From Albidovulum sediminis (GTDB taxonomy: Bacteria > Pseudomonadota > Alphaproteobacteria > Rhodobacterales > Rhodobacteraceae): DNA of 64,000 bases. The position numbers were made by a program, and so were the translations under genes. Under the pieces are notes generated by a model. It saw only the letters and a list, made by a program, of their open reading frames with translations. It did not search any database and was not told where the DNA came from. Positions 29,418 to 38,816 of this stretch are shown piece by piece. Position 1 is the first letter of the stretch. Each line of letters opens with the position of its first letter. The stretch covers positions 310,001 to 374,000 of the forward strand of contig NZ_JAOCQF010000003.1 in NCBI RefSeq assembly GCF_025380365.1, in the 5' to 3' direction.

Positions 29418-29442
29418 GACGCGCGAGAACCGCCTTCGTTAC
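29418..29442 (-). promoter_or_regulatory. Candidate ECF promoter upstream of the anti-sigma gene
   Basis: On the minus strand GTAAC (29442-29438) and CGTC (29421-29418) are exactly 16 bp apart, the spacing and style of ECF-sigma promoters (compare GGAAC-N16-CGTT of alphaproteobacterial EcfG). It lies between the sigma and anti-sigma genes. Confidence 0.4.
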
Positions 29443-29486
29443 AGGGATGACCGGATTAATGCGCCCGTGGCACCGACCGCGAAGGA

Positions 29487-30086
29487 TCAGGCCAGGGCGT
29501 CCAGCGCCTTGCGCACTGCCAGCCGGGCGCGGTGAAGCAGGACCCGGACGTTGCCTTCGCTGATCTCCAGCACCCTTGCGACCTCGGTCGCCTCCATCCC
29601 CTGCTGACTGCGCAGGATCAGGACCGATCGCTGCGCGGCGGGCAAGGCGTCGATCGCGGCGTTGACATGTTCCATCACGCTGCGCCCGGCGATGATCCGT
29701 TCCGCCGTCATCTCGTCCCAGAGGTCCGGCATGTTCTTCCACCGGCCGCGCCCGTCGAAGGCTGCGCTCAACGAATCGTCGTCGCCATCGCCGTCGAAGC
29801 TGATGGTGCGCCCGTCACGCTGCGCACGCGTGCGCGCCTTGTTGACGAGGATGGCGAAGATCCAGCCGGACAGCGACGATCTGCCCTCGAACCCGCCGAT
29901 GCTCCTCAGCACCGCAACCCAGGTATCCTGAACGACCTCCTCGGCGGTGGCGCGGTTGCGGATCAGCCCCATGCACATGCGGACCATCGGCGCGTTCAGC
30001 CGGCGGTACAGCATTTCGAACGCCTTTCGGTCACCCGCGACAAGCGAGGCAACCAGTTGGCCTTCGTCGGGAAAATCCGTTCGCAT
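29487..30086 (-). CDS. ECF-family RNA polymerase sigma factor
   Basis: 199 residues from the ATG at 30086 (CAGGTG upstream); an alternative ATG at 30116 adds ten residues. Region 2 (EEVVQDTWVAVLRSIGGFEG and GWIFAILVNKARTRAQ, about residues 45-90) recognises the -10 element. Region 4 (LPAAQRSVLILRSQQGMEAT through NVRVLLHRARLAV, about 140-195) recognises the -35 element. The longer acidic linker between them (FDGDGDDDSLSAAFDGRG) is unusual in composition. It is followed by a small zinc-finger anti-sigma gene. Candidate targets include the neighbouring OsmC, patatin, P460 and AhpD-like genes, by position only. Confidence 0.92.
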   Translation of the reverse strand: MRTDFPDEGQLVASLVAGDRKAFEMLYRRLNAPMVRMCMGLIRNRATAEEVVQDTWVAVLRSIGGFEGRSSLSGWIFAILVNKARTRAQRDGRTISFDGDGDDDSLSAAFDGRGRWKNMPDLWDEMTAERIIAGRSVMEHVNAAIDALPAAQRSVLILRSQQGMEATEVARVLEISEGNVRVLLHRARLAVRKALDALA

Positions 30087-30297
30087 ACCGCACCTGAGCA
30101 TCCTTGGACGCACCATGCAGAGCGCGCGCCCCGCAAGTCCAGTTACGTGTCAGGCAAAACAATGCTTCGTGATCGAATGTGAGTGCGCCGGCCCCGCCGG
30201 TGGCCACGATCGGGCGCTTGCCTCTGCCGGCCTGCGCGGATCGGGAAACCGGCCGACACACCGGCGGCGTCGGCGTGACCGGCCCCGGCCTCCGGGA

Positions 30298-31149
30298 TCA
30301 GCGCGCCGCCGCCCTCGCCGCGGTGCGGCGCTCGATCCGGACGCGGATCGCAGCCACATCGGTCACCGGGGTCGCCGCGAACAGCGACCGGGTATAGGGG
30401 TGCTGCGGATTGGCGAACACGGCCTCTCGGCTGCCTTGCTCCACGGCCACGCCCTTCGAGATCACCATCACCTCGTCCGCGATGTAGCGCACGACCGAAA
30501 GGTCATGGCTCACGAACACATAGGTCAGGTGGAACTCGTCCTGAAGGTCGGCCAGAAGGTTCAGCACCTGCGCCTGCACCGACAGGTCGAGCGCGGAAAC
30601 GGGTTCGTCCAGCACCAGAAGCGAGGGGTTCAGCATCAAGGCCCGCGCAATCGCGATCCGCTGCCGCTGCCCGCCGGAAAACATGTGGGGATAGCGGTTG
30701 AAATGCTCCGGCTGCAGGCCGACCCTTTTCAGCATCGCCTCGGCCCGGTCGCGCCGCTCGGCCGCGGCCACGCTGGTGTTGATGACCAGAGGCTCCATCA
30801 GCACATCGCCCACCTTCTGGCGGGGATTGAGGCTGCCATAGGGGTTCTGGAACACCATCTGCACCCGGGACCGCAGGTCGGGCCCGGGGCGGCGCTTGCG
30901 AATGTCGACGACGTCGCCTTCGATGCGCAACTCCCCTCCGGTGGGCGCGTCGATCAGCGCGATGATCCGCGCCAGCGTCGACTTGCCCGATCCGCTTTCG
31001 CCCACGATGGCAAGCGTCTTGCCCTTTTCGACCCTGAAGTCGATCCCGTTCAGCGCACGAACCGACTTGGCGCCGGTGAAGAGGCTTCCGGGAACCTGAT
31101 AGTCCTGAACGATCGCCCGGCCCTCGACGACGGGAACTGCCTGCGTCAT
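30298..31149 (-). CDS. dppF: Oligopeptide/dipeptide ABC transporter ATPase (DppF type)
   Basis: 283 residues with Walker [10 protein letters not shown] near 50, signature FSGGQRQRIAIARAL near 158, Walker B LLVLDEPVSALD and switch VSHDLSVV. The C-terminus lacks most of the Opp/Dpp C-terminal extension but includes NPQHPYTRSLFAATP. It overlaps dppD by four bases (ATGA) and is the last gene of the operon. Confidence 0.88.
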   Translation of the reverse strand: MTQAVPVVEGRAIVQDYQVPGSLFTGAKSVRALNGIDFRVEKGKTLAIVGESGSGKSTLARIIALIDAPTGGELRIEGDVVDIRKRRPGPDLRSRVQMVFQNPYGSLNPRQKVGDVLMEPLVINTSVAAAERRDRAEAMLKRVGLQPEHFNRYPHMFSGGQRQRIAIARALMLNPSLLVLDEPVSALDLSVQAQVLNLLADLQDEFHLTYVFVSHDLSVVRYIADEVMVISKGVAVEQGSREAVFANPQHPYTRSLFAATPVTDVAAIRVRIERRTAARAAAR

Positions 31150-31985
31150 CGCACACCCTCACTCTCGAAGAAGTCCGATACCGTGGACAACCGGTCACCC
31201 GTTGCATTCTCGGGCAGGGCCGACAGCAGGGCACGCGTATAGGGGTGCTGCGGCGCCTCGAAAAGGCTGAGCACGTCGGCCTCCTCCATCTTCTTGCCCT
31301 TGTACTGCACCACCACCCGGTCGGCGGTTTCGGCCACCACGCCCATGTCATGGGTGATCAGGATCAGCGCCATGCCATGATCTTCCTGAAGCTTCATCAG
31401 AAGATCGAGGATCTGCTTCTGGATCGTCACGTCGAGCGCGGTCGTCGGCTCGTCCGCGATCAGAAGGCGCGGGTTCGAGGCGATGGCCATGGCGATCATG
31501 ACCCTCTGGCATTGTCCGCCCGACATCTGGTGCGGATAGGCGTTGATCTTCACCTCCGGTTCCGGGATTCCCACATCGCGGAACAGGTCCAGCGCCTTGT
31601 CGCGCGCCGCGCGGCGGGACAGGCCAAGGTTCAGCCGCAACACCTCCTCGATCTGGAAACCCACCGTGAAGGACGGGTTCAGGGAGGCGATGGGCTCCTG
31701 AAAGATCATGGTGATCTCGCGCCCGATCAGCTGACGACGCTGCGCCTTCGACAGGTTGAGCATGTCGTGCCCGTCATAGGTCATCTCGTCGGCGGTGATG
31801 GTGGCCGAGTCCGGCAGAAGGCCCATGACCGCCAGCATCGACACCGATTTGCCGGAACCGCTTTCGCCCACGATGGCCAGGACATCGCCCCGGTCCACCT
31901 GAACGTCGATCCCGTCGACGGCGGTGAAGCTGCCGGTGGCGGTGGCGAACCGCACGGTCAGGTTGCGGATGTTCAGAAGCGCCAT
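31146..31985 (-). CDS. dppD: Oligopeptide/dipeptide ABC transporter ATPase (DppD type)
   Basis: 279 residues with Walker [11 protein letters not shown]-loop [12 protein letters not shown], signature [15 protein letters not shown], Walker [13 protein letters not shown] and switch [25 protein letters not shown] near the C-terminus is typical of Opp/Dpp ATPases. It starts 4 bp after dppC. It pairs with DppF to drive peptide import. Confidence 0.9.
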   Translation of the reverse strand: MALLNIRNLTVRFATATGSFTAVDGIDVQVDRGDVLAIVGESGSGKSVSMLAVMGLLPDSATITADEMTYDGHDMLNLSKAQRRQLIGREITMIFQEPIASLNPSFTVGFQIEEVLRLNLGLSRRAARDKALDLFRDVGIPEPEVKINAYPHQMSGGQCQRVMIAMAIASNPRLLIADEPTTALDVTIQKQILDLLMKLQEDHGMALILITHDMGVVAETADRVVVQYKGKKMEEADVLSLFEAPQHPYTRALLSALPENATGDRLSTVSDFFESEGVR

Positions 31986-31989
31986 GTTG

Positions 31990-32907
31990 TCAGCTCCGCT
32001 TCAGCTTGGGATCAAGCGCATCGCGCAGCCCGTCGCCCATCACGTTGATCGCCAGCACCGAGATCAGGATGGCAAGTCCCGGGAAGGTGACGACCCACCA
32101 GGCGCGCAGGATGAACTCGCGCGCTTCGGCCAGCATGGTGCCCCATTCCGGCGCCGGCGGCTGCGCGCCCATGCCGAGAAAGCCGAGCGCGGCAGAGTCC
32201 AGAACGGCGGAGGAAAACGACAGCGTGGCTTGTACGATCAACGGTGCAAGGCAGTTGGGCAGGATGGTCCTGAACATCAGCCTGAGGTTGCCCGCCCCGG
32301 CGACGCGCGCTGCGGTGACATATTCCCGCTTCATCTCCGACATCACCGCAGCCCGGGTGAGGCGTGCGAAATGGGGCTGGTAGACGATGGCGATGGCGAT
32401 CATCGCGTTTGTCAGGCCGGGCCCAAGGACGGCGACCAGAACCAGCGCCAGCAGAAGCGAGGGGAAGGCCAGGATCACGTCCATCACGCGCATGATCACA
32501 CTGTCGACCCAGCCGCCGAAGAACCCGGCCAGAAGGCCGATGACGATGCCGCCGACCAGCGCGATCGACACGACGACGACACCGATGAAGAGCGAGTATT
32601 GCGCCCCGAAGATCAGCCGCGAAAGGATGTCGCGGCCCACCGCGTCGGTGCCTAGCAGGTAGCTTGTGCTGCCGCCCTCCTGCCAGACCGGTGGAAGCAG
32701 CAGCGCCTCGCGGTACTGCACTGTCGGATCGTGCGGGGCGAGAAGCGGGGCGAAAACCGCAACCACGACCAGAAGCGCGAAAACCGCCAGCCCGACGACC
32801 GCGCCGCGGTTCTGGCTGAAGTAGAACCAGAACTCGGCCAGCATGCGGCGAAAGATGGCGGCGTCCGACAGTCTGACCGTGGCGGCGGATTGGGGGGTAT
32901 CGGTCAT
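31990..32907 (-). CDS. dppC: Dipeptide ABC transporter permease
   Basis: 305 residues from the ATG at 32907 (MTDTPQSAATVRLSDAAIFR), which overlaps the dppB stop by four bases. The N-terminal OppC_N helix is near residues 35-57, followed by HDPTVQYREALLLPP and the LGTDAVGRDILSRLIFGAQY motif. There are about six membrane helices in total. The EAA loop is KREYVTAARVAGAGNLRLMF. It forms the channel with DppB. Confidence 0.92.
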   Translation of the reverse strand: MTDTPQSAATVRLSDAAIFRRMLAEFWFYFSQNRGAVVGLAVFALLVVVAVFAPLLAPHDPTVQYREALLLPPVWQEGGSTSYLLGTDAVGRDILSRLIFGAQYSLFIGVVVVSIALVGGIVIGLLAGFFGGWVDSVIMRVMDVILAFPSLLLALVLVAVLGPGLTNAMIAIAIVYQPHFARLTRAAVMSEMKREYVTAARVAGAGNLRLMFRTILPNCLAPLIVQATLSFSSAVLDSAALGFLGMGAQPPAPEWGTMLAEAREFILRAWWVVTFPGLAILISVLAINVMGDGLRDALDPKLKRS

Positions 32908-33911
32908 TTGACGCGGATCCTCGGGTTGATGAGGCCGTAGGTAAGGTCGACCAGCAGGTTCACGATCATGACCAGCGCCGCGATCAGCAGCAGGCCGGAC
33001 TGCACGACCGGATAGTCCCGGCGCGAGATGGAATCGATCATCCATTTGCCGATCCCGGGCCAGGAAAAGATGGTTTCGGTCAGGATGGCGCCGGCCATCA
33101 GCACGCCGATCTGCAACCCGATGGTGGTGACGACCGGGATCATCGCATTGCGCAGGGCGTGGATCCCGATCACGCGGAAGGGTGGCATGCCCTTGGCGCG
33201 CGCGGTGCGCACGTAATCTTCGCTCATCACCTCGAGCATCGCCGACCGGGTCTGCCGCGCGATCACGGCAAGCGGAATGGTTGCCAGAACGATCGAGGGC
33301 AGGATCAGGTGGCTCAGCGCCGAAGCAAAGGCCCCCTTCTGACCCGAAAGGACGCTGTCGATCAGCATGAAGCCGGTTACGTTGGGGAAGAAATAGAGAA
33401 GGTTGATCCGCCCCGACACAGGCGTCCAGCCGAGGATGCCGGAAAACAGGATGATCAGCAGCAGGCCCCACCAGAAGATCGGCATGGAAAAGCCGACCAG
33501 CGCCACGGTCATCGAGATCTGGTCGAACCAGCTTCCGCGCCGGATCGCGGCCATGACGCCCACCGGCACGCCGATCAGCGTGGCGATGATGATGGCGCAC
33601 AGGCCCAGTTCGACCGTTGCCGGGAAGAGCGTCAGAAACTCGCTCAGAACCGGTTTCTTGGTGACCAGCGAATTGCCGAAGTCTCCGTGCATCAGCCGGC
33701 CGAGGAAGTCGAAGTATTGCAGCACCACCGGCTTGTCATAGCCAAGCTGCGCCGACAGTTCGGCGTGACGCTCCGGCGTGACGCCGCGTTCGCCTGCCAT
33801 CAACAGCACCGGATCGCCGGGCAGGATGCGGACGAAGCTGAAGGCGATGATGGTGATCCCGAGAAACGTCGGAACCAGGTAGAGAAGCTTGGATAGGATG
33901 AACCGGACCAT
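32904..33911 (-). CDS. dppB: Dipeptide ABC transporter permease
   Basis: 335 residues from the ATG at 33911 (MVRFILSKLLYLVPTFLGIT). The conserved RILPGDPVLLMAG segment follows the first helix. The EAA loop is SEDYVRTARAKGMPPFRVIG, and the end is VDLTYGLINPRIRVK. The open frame continues upstream without homology. It is separated from dppA by 70 bp that hold a strong hairpin. Confidence 0.92.
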   Translation of the reverse strand: MVRFILSKLLYLVPTFLGITIIAFSFVRILPGDPVLLMAGERGVTPERHAELSAQLGYDKPVVLQYFDFLGRLMHGDFGNSLVTKKPVLSEFLTLFPATVELGLCAIIIATLIGVPVGVMAAIRRGSWFDQISMTVALVGFSMPIFWWGLLLIILFSGILGWTPVSGRINLLYFFPNVTGFMLIDSVLSGQKGAFASALSHLILPSIVLATIPLAVIARQTRSAMLEVMSEDYVRTARAKGMPPFRVIGIHALRNAMIPVVTTIGLQIGVLMAGAILTETIFSWPGIGKWMIDSISRRDYPVVQSGLLLIAALVMIVNLLVDLTYGLINPRIRVK

Positions 33912-33932
33912 GCGCCATCTTCCTTGAAGAAC

Positions 33933-33956
33933 GCGCGGGGGCCGTTGCCCCCGCGC
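33933..33956 (-). terminator. Intercistronic hairpin between dppA and dppB
   Basis: A perfect 10-bp stem (GCGCGGGGGC with GCCCCCGCGC) and a 4-nt loop. No T-tract follows on the transcribed strand, so mRNA-end protection or partial attenuation, favouring dppA, is more likely than full termination. Confidence 0.55.
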
Positions 33957-33981
33957 GCAGTTTCCGCTCGATCTGAGCCGA

Positions 33982-35574
33982 TTACTCGGCGATGTCCACT
34001 GTCTCGAAGGTGAAGTCACCCAGCGGGCTCATCACGAAGCCCGACACCTTGTTCGACATCGGCACATACTGGGTGGAGTGCGCGATGGTGAACCAGGGCG
34101 CCTGATCCTTGAAGATCACCTGTGCCTGCTCATAAAGCGCAGTGCGCTCCGCCGGGTCTGCGGTGATCTTTGCGTCCTTCAGGAGCTTCGAGAAATCCTC
34201 GTTGCACCAGAAGGCGCGGTTCGCCCCGCCCTCGCCTGCGGAATCGCAGGACAGCAGCACCGACAGGAAGTTGTCGGGGTCGCCGTTGTCGCCGGTCCAG
34301 CCCAGGATGACGGCGCCGTCACGGCCCGCTTCCATCGATTTCTGCAGGTATTCACCCCATTCGTAGGACACGATCTCGGCGGTGACACCGACTTTCGAGA
34401 GGTCTTCCTGCATCAGTTCCGCCGTGCGGCGGGCGTTGGGCATGTAGGGACGCTGCACCGGCATCGCCCAGATCTTCATGGACAGATCGGTGACCCCAGC
34501 CTCGGCCAGCATGGCCTTGGCGGCTTCGGGGTCGTAGGGATCGTCCTGGATCGCGTCGTTGTAGGACCACATGGTCGGCGGGATCGGGTTCTTCGCAGGG
34601 GCCGCGGCTCCCTGGAACACAGCGTCCACGATGGCCTGCTTGTTGATCGCCATGTTCAGCGCCTTGCGGACCTTCGGATTGTCGAAGGGCGCGACGGTCG
34701 TGTTGTAGGCGAGGTAACCCACGTTCAGGCCGGCCTGCTCGTCCAGCTTCAGGTTTGCATCGGCCCGGATCGCCTCGATGTCGGCGGGTGCCGGATAGGG
34801 CATCAGGTGGCATTCGCCTGCCTTCAGCTTCTGCAGGCGCACGGCTGCATCCGGCGTGATGGCGAAGACCAGGTCGTCGATGATGGCGGGCGTTCCCCAG
34901 TAGTCCGGGTTCTTCGCGTAGCGGATCACCGCATCCTTTTGGTACGCCACAAACTTGAACGGGCCGGTCCCGATCGGCATGTTGTTCATGTCTTCCATCG
35001 TGCCCGCGGCCGCCAGCGTGTCGGCATATTCCTTCGACACGATCGAGGCGAAGGGCATCGCGATGTTGGCAAGGAACGGCGCCTCGGGCTGGCTCAGCGT
35101 GAACTTGACCGTGTAGTCGTCGATCTTCTCGATCGACTTGATCAGGTTCGGCATGTCCATCGAGGTGTAGTATTCGTAGGTGATCCCTGGGATGTACTGG
35201 TGCCACGGGTGATCGGCCTTGCCCTGACGGTCGTAGGAGAAGATCACGTCATCGGCGTTGAAGTCGCGCGTCGGCGTGAACTTTTCGTTGGACTGCCACT
35301 TCACGCCCTTGCGCAGGTGGAAGGTATACTCGGTCCCGTCGGCCGAGACGTCCCAGCTTTCGGCAAGCCCCGGCTCGACCTCGGTCGTGCCCTTCTTGAA
35401 CTCGGTCAGCCGGTTGAAGATCGGGTGCGCCGAGGCGTCGAAAGTTCCGCCCGCGGTGTAAGGCGCAGGATCGAAACCCTCGGGCGAGGCTTCAGAGCAG
35501 TAGACGAAGGTCTTGGCCTCTGCCGCGGCCGCCATCATGGCAAGTGCCGAGGTCATGGCGAGTAAGGTCTTCAT
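33982..35574 (-). CDS. dppA: Dipeptide ABC transporter periplasmic binding protein
   Basis: 530 residues with a Sec signal ([20 protein letters not shown], cleavage near residue 20) and the SBP family 5 fold. [20 protein letters not shown] follows the cleavage site, with WKSNEKF-like [19 protein letters not shown] and [14 protein letters not shown] further on. AAGGAGAGAG precedes the ATG. It is the first gene of the dpp operon. DppA-type proteins bind dipeptides, and some bind haem or delta-aminolevulinate; the nearby Xaa-Pro peptidase favours peptides. Confidence 0.92.
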   Translation of the reverse strand: MKTLLAMTSALAMMAAAAEAKTFVYCSEASPEGFDPAPYTAGGTFDASAHPIFNRLTEFKKGTTEVEPGLAESWDVSADGTEYTFHLRKGVKWQSNEKFTPTRDFNADDVIFSYDRQGKADHPWHQYIPGITYEYYTSMDMPNLIKSIEKIDDYTVKFTLSQPEAPFLANIAMPFASIVSKEYADTLAAAGTMEDMNNMPIGTGPFKFVAYQKDAVIRYAKNPDYWGTPAIIDDLVFAITPDAAVRLQKLKAGECHLMPYPAPADIEAIRADANLKLDEQAGLNVGYLAYNTTVAPFDNPKVRKALNMAINKQAIVDAVFQGAAAPAKNPIPPTMWSYNDAIQDDPYDPEAAKAMLAEAGVTDLSMKIWAMPVQRPYMPNARRTAELMQEDLSKVGVTAEIVSYEWGEYLQKSMEAGRDGAVILGWTGDNGDPDNFLSVLLSCDSAGEGGANRAFWCNEDFSKLLKDAKITADPAERTALYEQAQVIFKDQAPWFTIAHSTQYVPMSNKVSGFVMSPLGDFTFETVDIAE

Positions 35575-35614
35575 TGTTCTCTCTCCTTGTTGAGGTCTTG
35601 TGTCTGGCCGCCAA

Positions 35615-36280
35615 TCATCCGGCGGGAAGTTCCGATGTGTTGTCGGCTGCCTGTGGCGCCGTCCCGTCCCGTCCCGTGTCGGCGCTCCTCTCGCGAGGGG
35701 TGTAGGCCGAGGGCGTGGCGGGGTGCAGCATCTTTCCGGTCCAGAGCAGCCGTGCCGGCCGATCGCCCGGGTTGGAATAGGAGTGCGGGTGCTGCCCCAG
35801 ATAGTGCATGCTGTCGCCCGCGCGCAGCAGAAACCCCTGGTCATCCACCTTCTGCAGGATCTCCCCCTCCAGCACGAAGATGATTTCCTCGCCGGAGTGC
35901 TGGACGGTTTCCGACGTGTAGTGCGGCGGCACATCGAGAACGAAGGAAGTCAGTTCGTGCCCCGGAAAGTCGGCGCCGATCTGTTCGTAGATGACCGAGT
36001 TTCCCGCGACCGAGAAGCGATGACGCAACCCGGCGCGGGTGACGCTGTCGACCTGCTTCGGCGTTGCGATGAAATGGTCGATGCTCACATCCAGCGCGGC
36101 GGCAATCTCGGCCAACGTTCCCAGCGTGGGCACGGCATTGCCGCGCTCGACCTGGCTGAGATAGCTGACCGAAACGCCGCATGTGTTGCTGAGTTCCTGC
36201 AAGGTCATCGACATCAACTGGCGCCGCTTGCGGACGCGCTGGCCCAGAGCGGCAGGGATGCTCGATCGCTTCTTCGACAT
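35615..36280 (-). CDS. XRE-cupin transcriptional regulator
   Basis: 221 residues from the ATG at 36280 (AGGGGGGGTG upstream). A helix-turn-helix of the XRE type spans about 13-66 ([20 protein letters not shown]), followed by a cupin domain at about 105-185 ([31 protein letters not shown]). Such proteins (PuuR-like) sense a small ligand in the cupin pocket. It lies 40 bp upstream of dppA on the same strand and probably controls the operon. The C-terminal 35 residues are low-complexity. Confidence 0.88.
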   Translation of the reverse strand: MSKKRSSIPAALGQRVRKRRQLMSMTLQELSNTCGVSVSYLSQVERGNAVPTLGTLAEIAAALDVSIDHFIATPKQVDSVTRAGLRHRFSVAGNSVIYEQIGADFPGHELTSFVLDVPPHYTSETVQHSGEEIIFVLEGEILQKVDDQGFLLRAGDSMHYLGQHPHSYSNPGDRPARLLWTGKMLHPATPSAYTPRERSADTGRDGTAPQAADNTSELPAG

Positions 36281-36431
36281 CACCCCCCCTTCTGTTCGTC
36301 CCGCGCGTCGCGCCGTCAACAAAGTGCATGTCGTTCACACACGCAACAACTTTTTTTGTTTTGCAAGAATCATTTTACTAGGCTTTGAGGGGTCCCCCGC
36401 AAAGCCGGGAAGGGCTGTCGAACGGCGGGCC

Positions 36432-37583
36432 TCAGGGCGCGTCCGGGCGCGTGGCGGGCGGGCAGAACCAGTTCGGCCCGGCATCGGTCATGTAGACGAT
36501 ATCCTCAAGACGAACGCCGCATTCGCCGTAGACGCACAGCATCGGCTCGATCGAAAAGCACATTCCCGGCGCCAGCGGCGTCGTATCGCCCTTCACGATC
36601 CAGGGCGCCTCATGGATGTCGAGGCCAAGCCCGTGCCCGGTGCGATGCGGCAGGCCCGGAACACGATAACCGGGCCCGAAACCGGCATTCTCCAGCACGT
36701 CCCGGGCGGCCTGATCCACCGACTCGCAACTGGCACCCGGCCGGGCGGCAGCGAACGCCGCCATCTGCGCACGGCTTTCGCATTCCCACAGGAATCGCTG
36801 GCGGTCGGTCGGCGTGCCGAACACATAGGTCCGGGTGATGTCCGAATGGTAGCCGTGAAGCCTTGCGCCCAGGTCCACCAGCACCATGTCGCCATCCGCC
36901 AGCCGCTGATCCTCTGGAACACCATGCGGATAGGCCGTCGCCTCGCCGAACTGAACCGCGGCAAAAACGTGCTGCATGCCCATCGTGAGGTGCGCGGCGG
37001 CGATGAAATCGGCAACCTCGCTGGCCATCATGCCCTCGCGCAACCCGGCATGGACCGCCTTCTGCACACGGTAACTGGCATCCATCGCCGTCTGCACGAT
37101 CGCAAGTTCGGCGGCGGACTTGATCCGGCGCTGCGCGGCGATCATCGCCCCGGCGCCGGTCAGCGAGACGGCAGGCAGATCGCCGATGCGGGCGGCGGAG
37201 CGGAAGGGGGTTTCCGGGTCCAGCGCGATGCGCCCGGACACCTCTGCCGCGATCGGCGCGAACGGGTCTTCGTGCTCCTCCCACACCAGAATCTTGCCCG
37301 GCAGGCGCTGCATTCGTTCCAGCTTGGGTCGCTCGAAGTTCGGCGTGATGTAGACAAGTGATCCGTCATTCAGCACCAGCGCGCCGTGCAGGCGTTCGGA
37401 GGGGTGAAGTGACAGCCCGGTGTAGTATGTCAGCGAAGATGTGGCATCGAGCCAGACAGCATCGATGCCGGCGCGGCGCATGCCGCCGGCCAGGCCGATG
37501 AGCCTTTCGCCATGCTCCGCGGTCGGGACTGCTGCGGCGCTGACCGCCTCAAGGTTTCGCAAGGCGCTGTCGAAGTCTGTCAT
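36432..37583 (-). CDS. M24-family Xaa-Pro peptidase
   Basis: 383 residues with an N-terminal creatinase-like domain (residues 1-150) and a C-terminal pita-bread metallopeptidase domain. The metal ligands are all seen: two Asp in VDLGARLHGYHSDITRTYVF, His in HRTGHGLGLDIHE, Glu in FSIEPMLC and Glu in RLEDIVYMTD. It is a proline-specific aminopeptidase or dipeptidase of the cytoplasm. It is on the same strand as and upstream of the XRE-cupin and dpp genes, which suggests it processes imported Xaa-Pro peptides. A creatinase-type activity cannot be excluded. Confidence 0.88.
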   Translation of the reverse strand: MTDFDSALRNLEAVSAAAVPTAEHGERLIGLAGGMRRAGIDAVWLDATSSLTYYTGLSLHPSERLHGALVLNDGSLVYITPNFERPKLERMQRLPGKILVWEEHEDPFAPIAAEVSGRIALDPETPFRSAARIGDLPAVSLTGAGAMIAAQRRIKSAAELAIVQTAMDASYRVQKAVHAGLREGMMASEVADFIAAAHLTMGMQHVFAAVQFGEATAYPHGVPEDQRLADGDMVLVDLGARLHGYHSDITRTYVFGTPTDRQRFLWECESRAQMAAFAAARPGASCESVDQAARDVLENAGFGPGYRVPGLPHRTGHGLGLDIHEAPWIVKGDTTPLAPGMCFSIEPMLCVYGECGVRLEDIVYMTDAGPNWFCPPATRPDAP

Positions 37584-37744
37584 CCGCTGCCATTCCTGAT
37601 CTGATGCACCCAAGGGCGCTGCCCGTTCTTCATCGGCTGTTTGCGCCGTGCCCCTGGTGTTTCGCACTCGCCACCAGATTTCGCAACTCGACCCGGGAAG
37701 CATGCCGGCGATTCCGGTGCGCGGCGCATTTCCCGCACCTTCGC

Positions 37745-38683
37745 TCAGGTGCGCGCAAGGATTTCCTCGACCAGCCTCTGGGCCGACGGGGTCAGGCGCG
37801 ACCCGGTTCGCGTCACCAGGCTAAAGGCCGCGACCGTCAGCCCGAGGTCGATCGGAAGCGATACGAAGGGAACCGAGGGATTGCCCGAAAAGCTTTCGAC
37901 CACCGGCGTCGCCAGCGGGGCGATGGCGTCCGTCTGGTTGATCAGCGCCAGCGTGAACAGGAACGAGGACGTCGAAATGCGCCGTCTCGGCATCGGCAGG
38001 CGGAGTTCGTTCAGCCGTGCGCGAACTGTCTGGGTCAGCAGGGTTTCGTCGTCTCCCATCACCCAGTCAAAGCGCATCACGTCCGCCTCGTCGATCCTGG
38101 GTTGCAGCAGCAGCGGGTGATCCCGGCGCACGACCAGCGACAGCGGCTCTCCGGCGATCAGCCGCGCCTCCAACTCGCGGTCGGCCGCACCGGGACGCGC
38201 CAGCGCGAAGTCCAGTCGCCCTTCGCGCAGCAGTTCGCAAAGTGCGACAGAGGTCGTGACCGTCACCTCGGCATGGATCTCCGGGTTCGTGCCCAGAAGC
38301 TCCCTCAGCGCCGGCAGGACAAGGCTGAGGGCCGGCCCCGTCACCGCGCCGACCCGGACGACGCCCGCCCGCCCCGTCGCGGCCTCGACCACTTCGCGCG
38401 CACCGTCGAGCAGTTCGATCTGGATCCGCATGGCGCGCCGCGCCAGGGCCTCGCCTACCTGGGTCAGGCGAAGACCACGCCCCTGCCGCTCATGCAGGCG
38501 CAGCCCCAGCATGGTCTCCATTTCCGCCAGAAGACGGGAGGCGACCGGCTGGGCGATGCCTATGCGTGCCGCCGCAAGGCCAAGGGCGCCCGCCTGGGCA
38601 ATCTCGGCCAACAGCCGCAATTGCATGGGTTTGAGCTGCCGGAGCTGGCCGGCGACGTTGGTGGCGCTTAGATTCATGACCAT
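37745..38683 (-). CDS. gbpR: LysR-family regulator, GbpR-like
   Basis: 312 residues. The helix-turn-helix spans about 15-75 (LRLLAEIAQAGALGLAAARI, AQPVASRLLAEMETMLGLRL), with an effector domain at about 105-305. It starts at ATG 38683, with a second ATG at 38677. Divergence from chvE and overall resemblance to Agrobacterium GbpR (galactose-binding protein regulator) support the name. GbpR activates chvE with L-arabinose, D-fucose or D-galactose, which fits the downstream arabinose genes. Confidence 0.8.
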   Translation of the reverse strand: MVMNLSATNVAGQLRQLKPMQLRLLAEIAQAGALGLAAARIGIAQPVASRLLAEMETMLGLRLHERQGRGLRLTQVGEALARRAMRIQIELLDGAREVVEAATGRAGVVRVGAVTGPALSLVLPALRELLGTNPEIHAEVTVTTSVALCELLREGRLDFALARPGAADRELEARLIAGEPLSLVVRRDHPLLLQPRIDEADVMRFDWVMGDDETLLTQTVRARLNELRLPMPRRRISTSSFLFTLALINQTDAIAPLATPVVESFSGNPSVPFVSLPIDLGLTVAAFSLVTRTGSRLTPSAQRLVEEILART

Positions 38684-38728
38684 TCCGTTATGAATATCTC
38701 CGCAAGTGTCATTTGACAGATATATGAC
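38672..38728. promoter_or_regulatory. Palindromes in the gbpR-chvE divergent promoter
   Basis: Two inverted repeats occur: ATTCAT-N12-ATGAAT at 38672-38695, which covers the gbpR start codons, and GTCAT-N11-ATGAC at 38708-38728. The second has the T-N11-A form of LysR boxes; it also contains TGTCA-TT-TGACA at 38707-38718. They are likely GbpR operators serving chvE and autorepression. Confidence 0.5.
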
Positions 38729-38816
38729 TTTTGCGCAACCTGCGCCTCGTCCGCGGGCAGGGACCAGGATGCCCGTTCAAGGCGGATACGAACTGCACGT
38801 CATCGGGAGGAAACAG

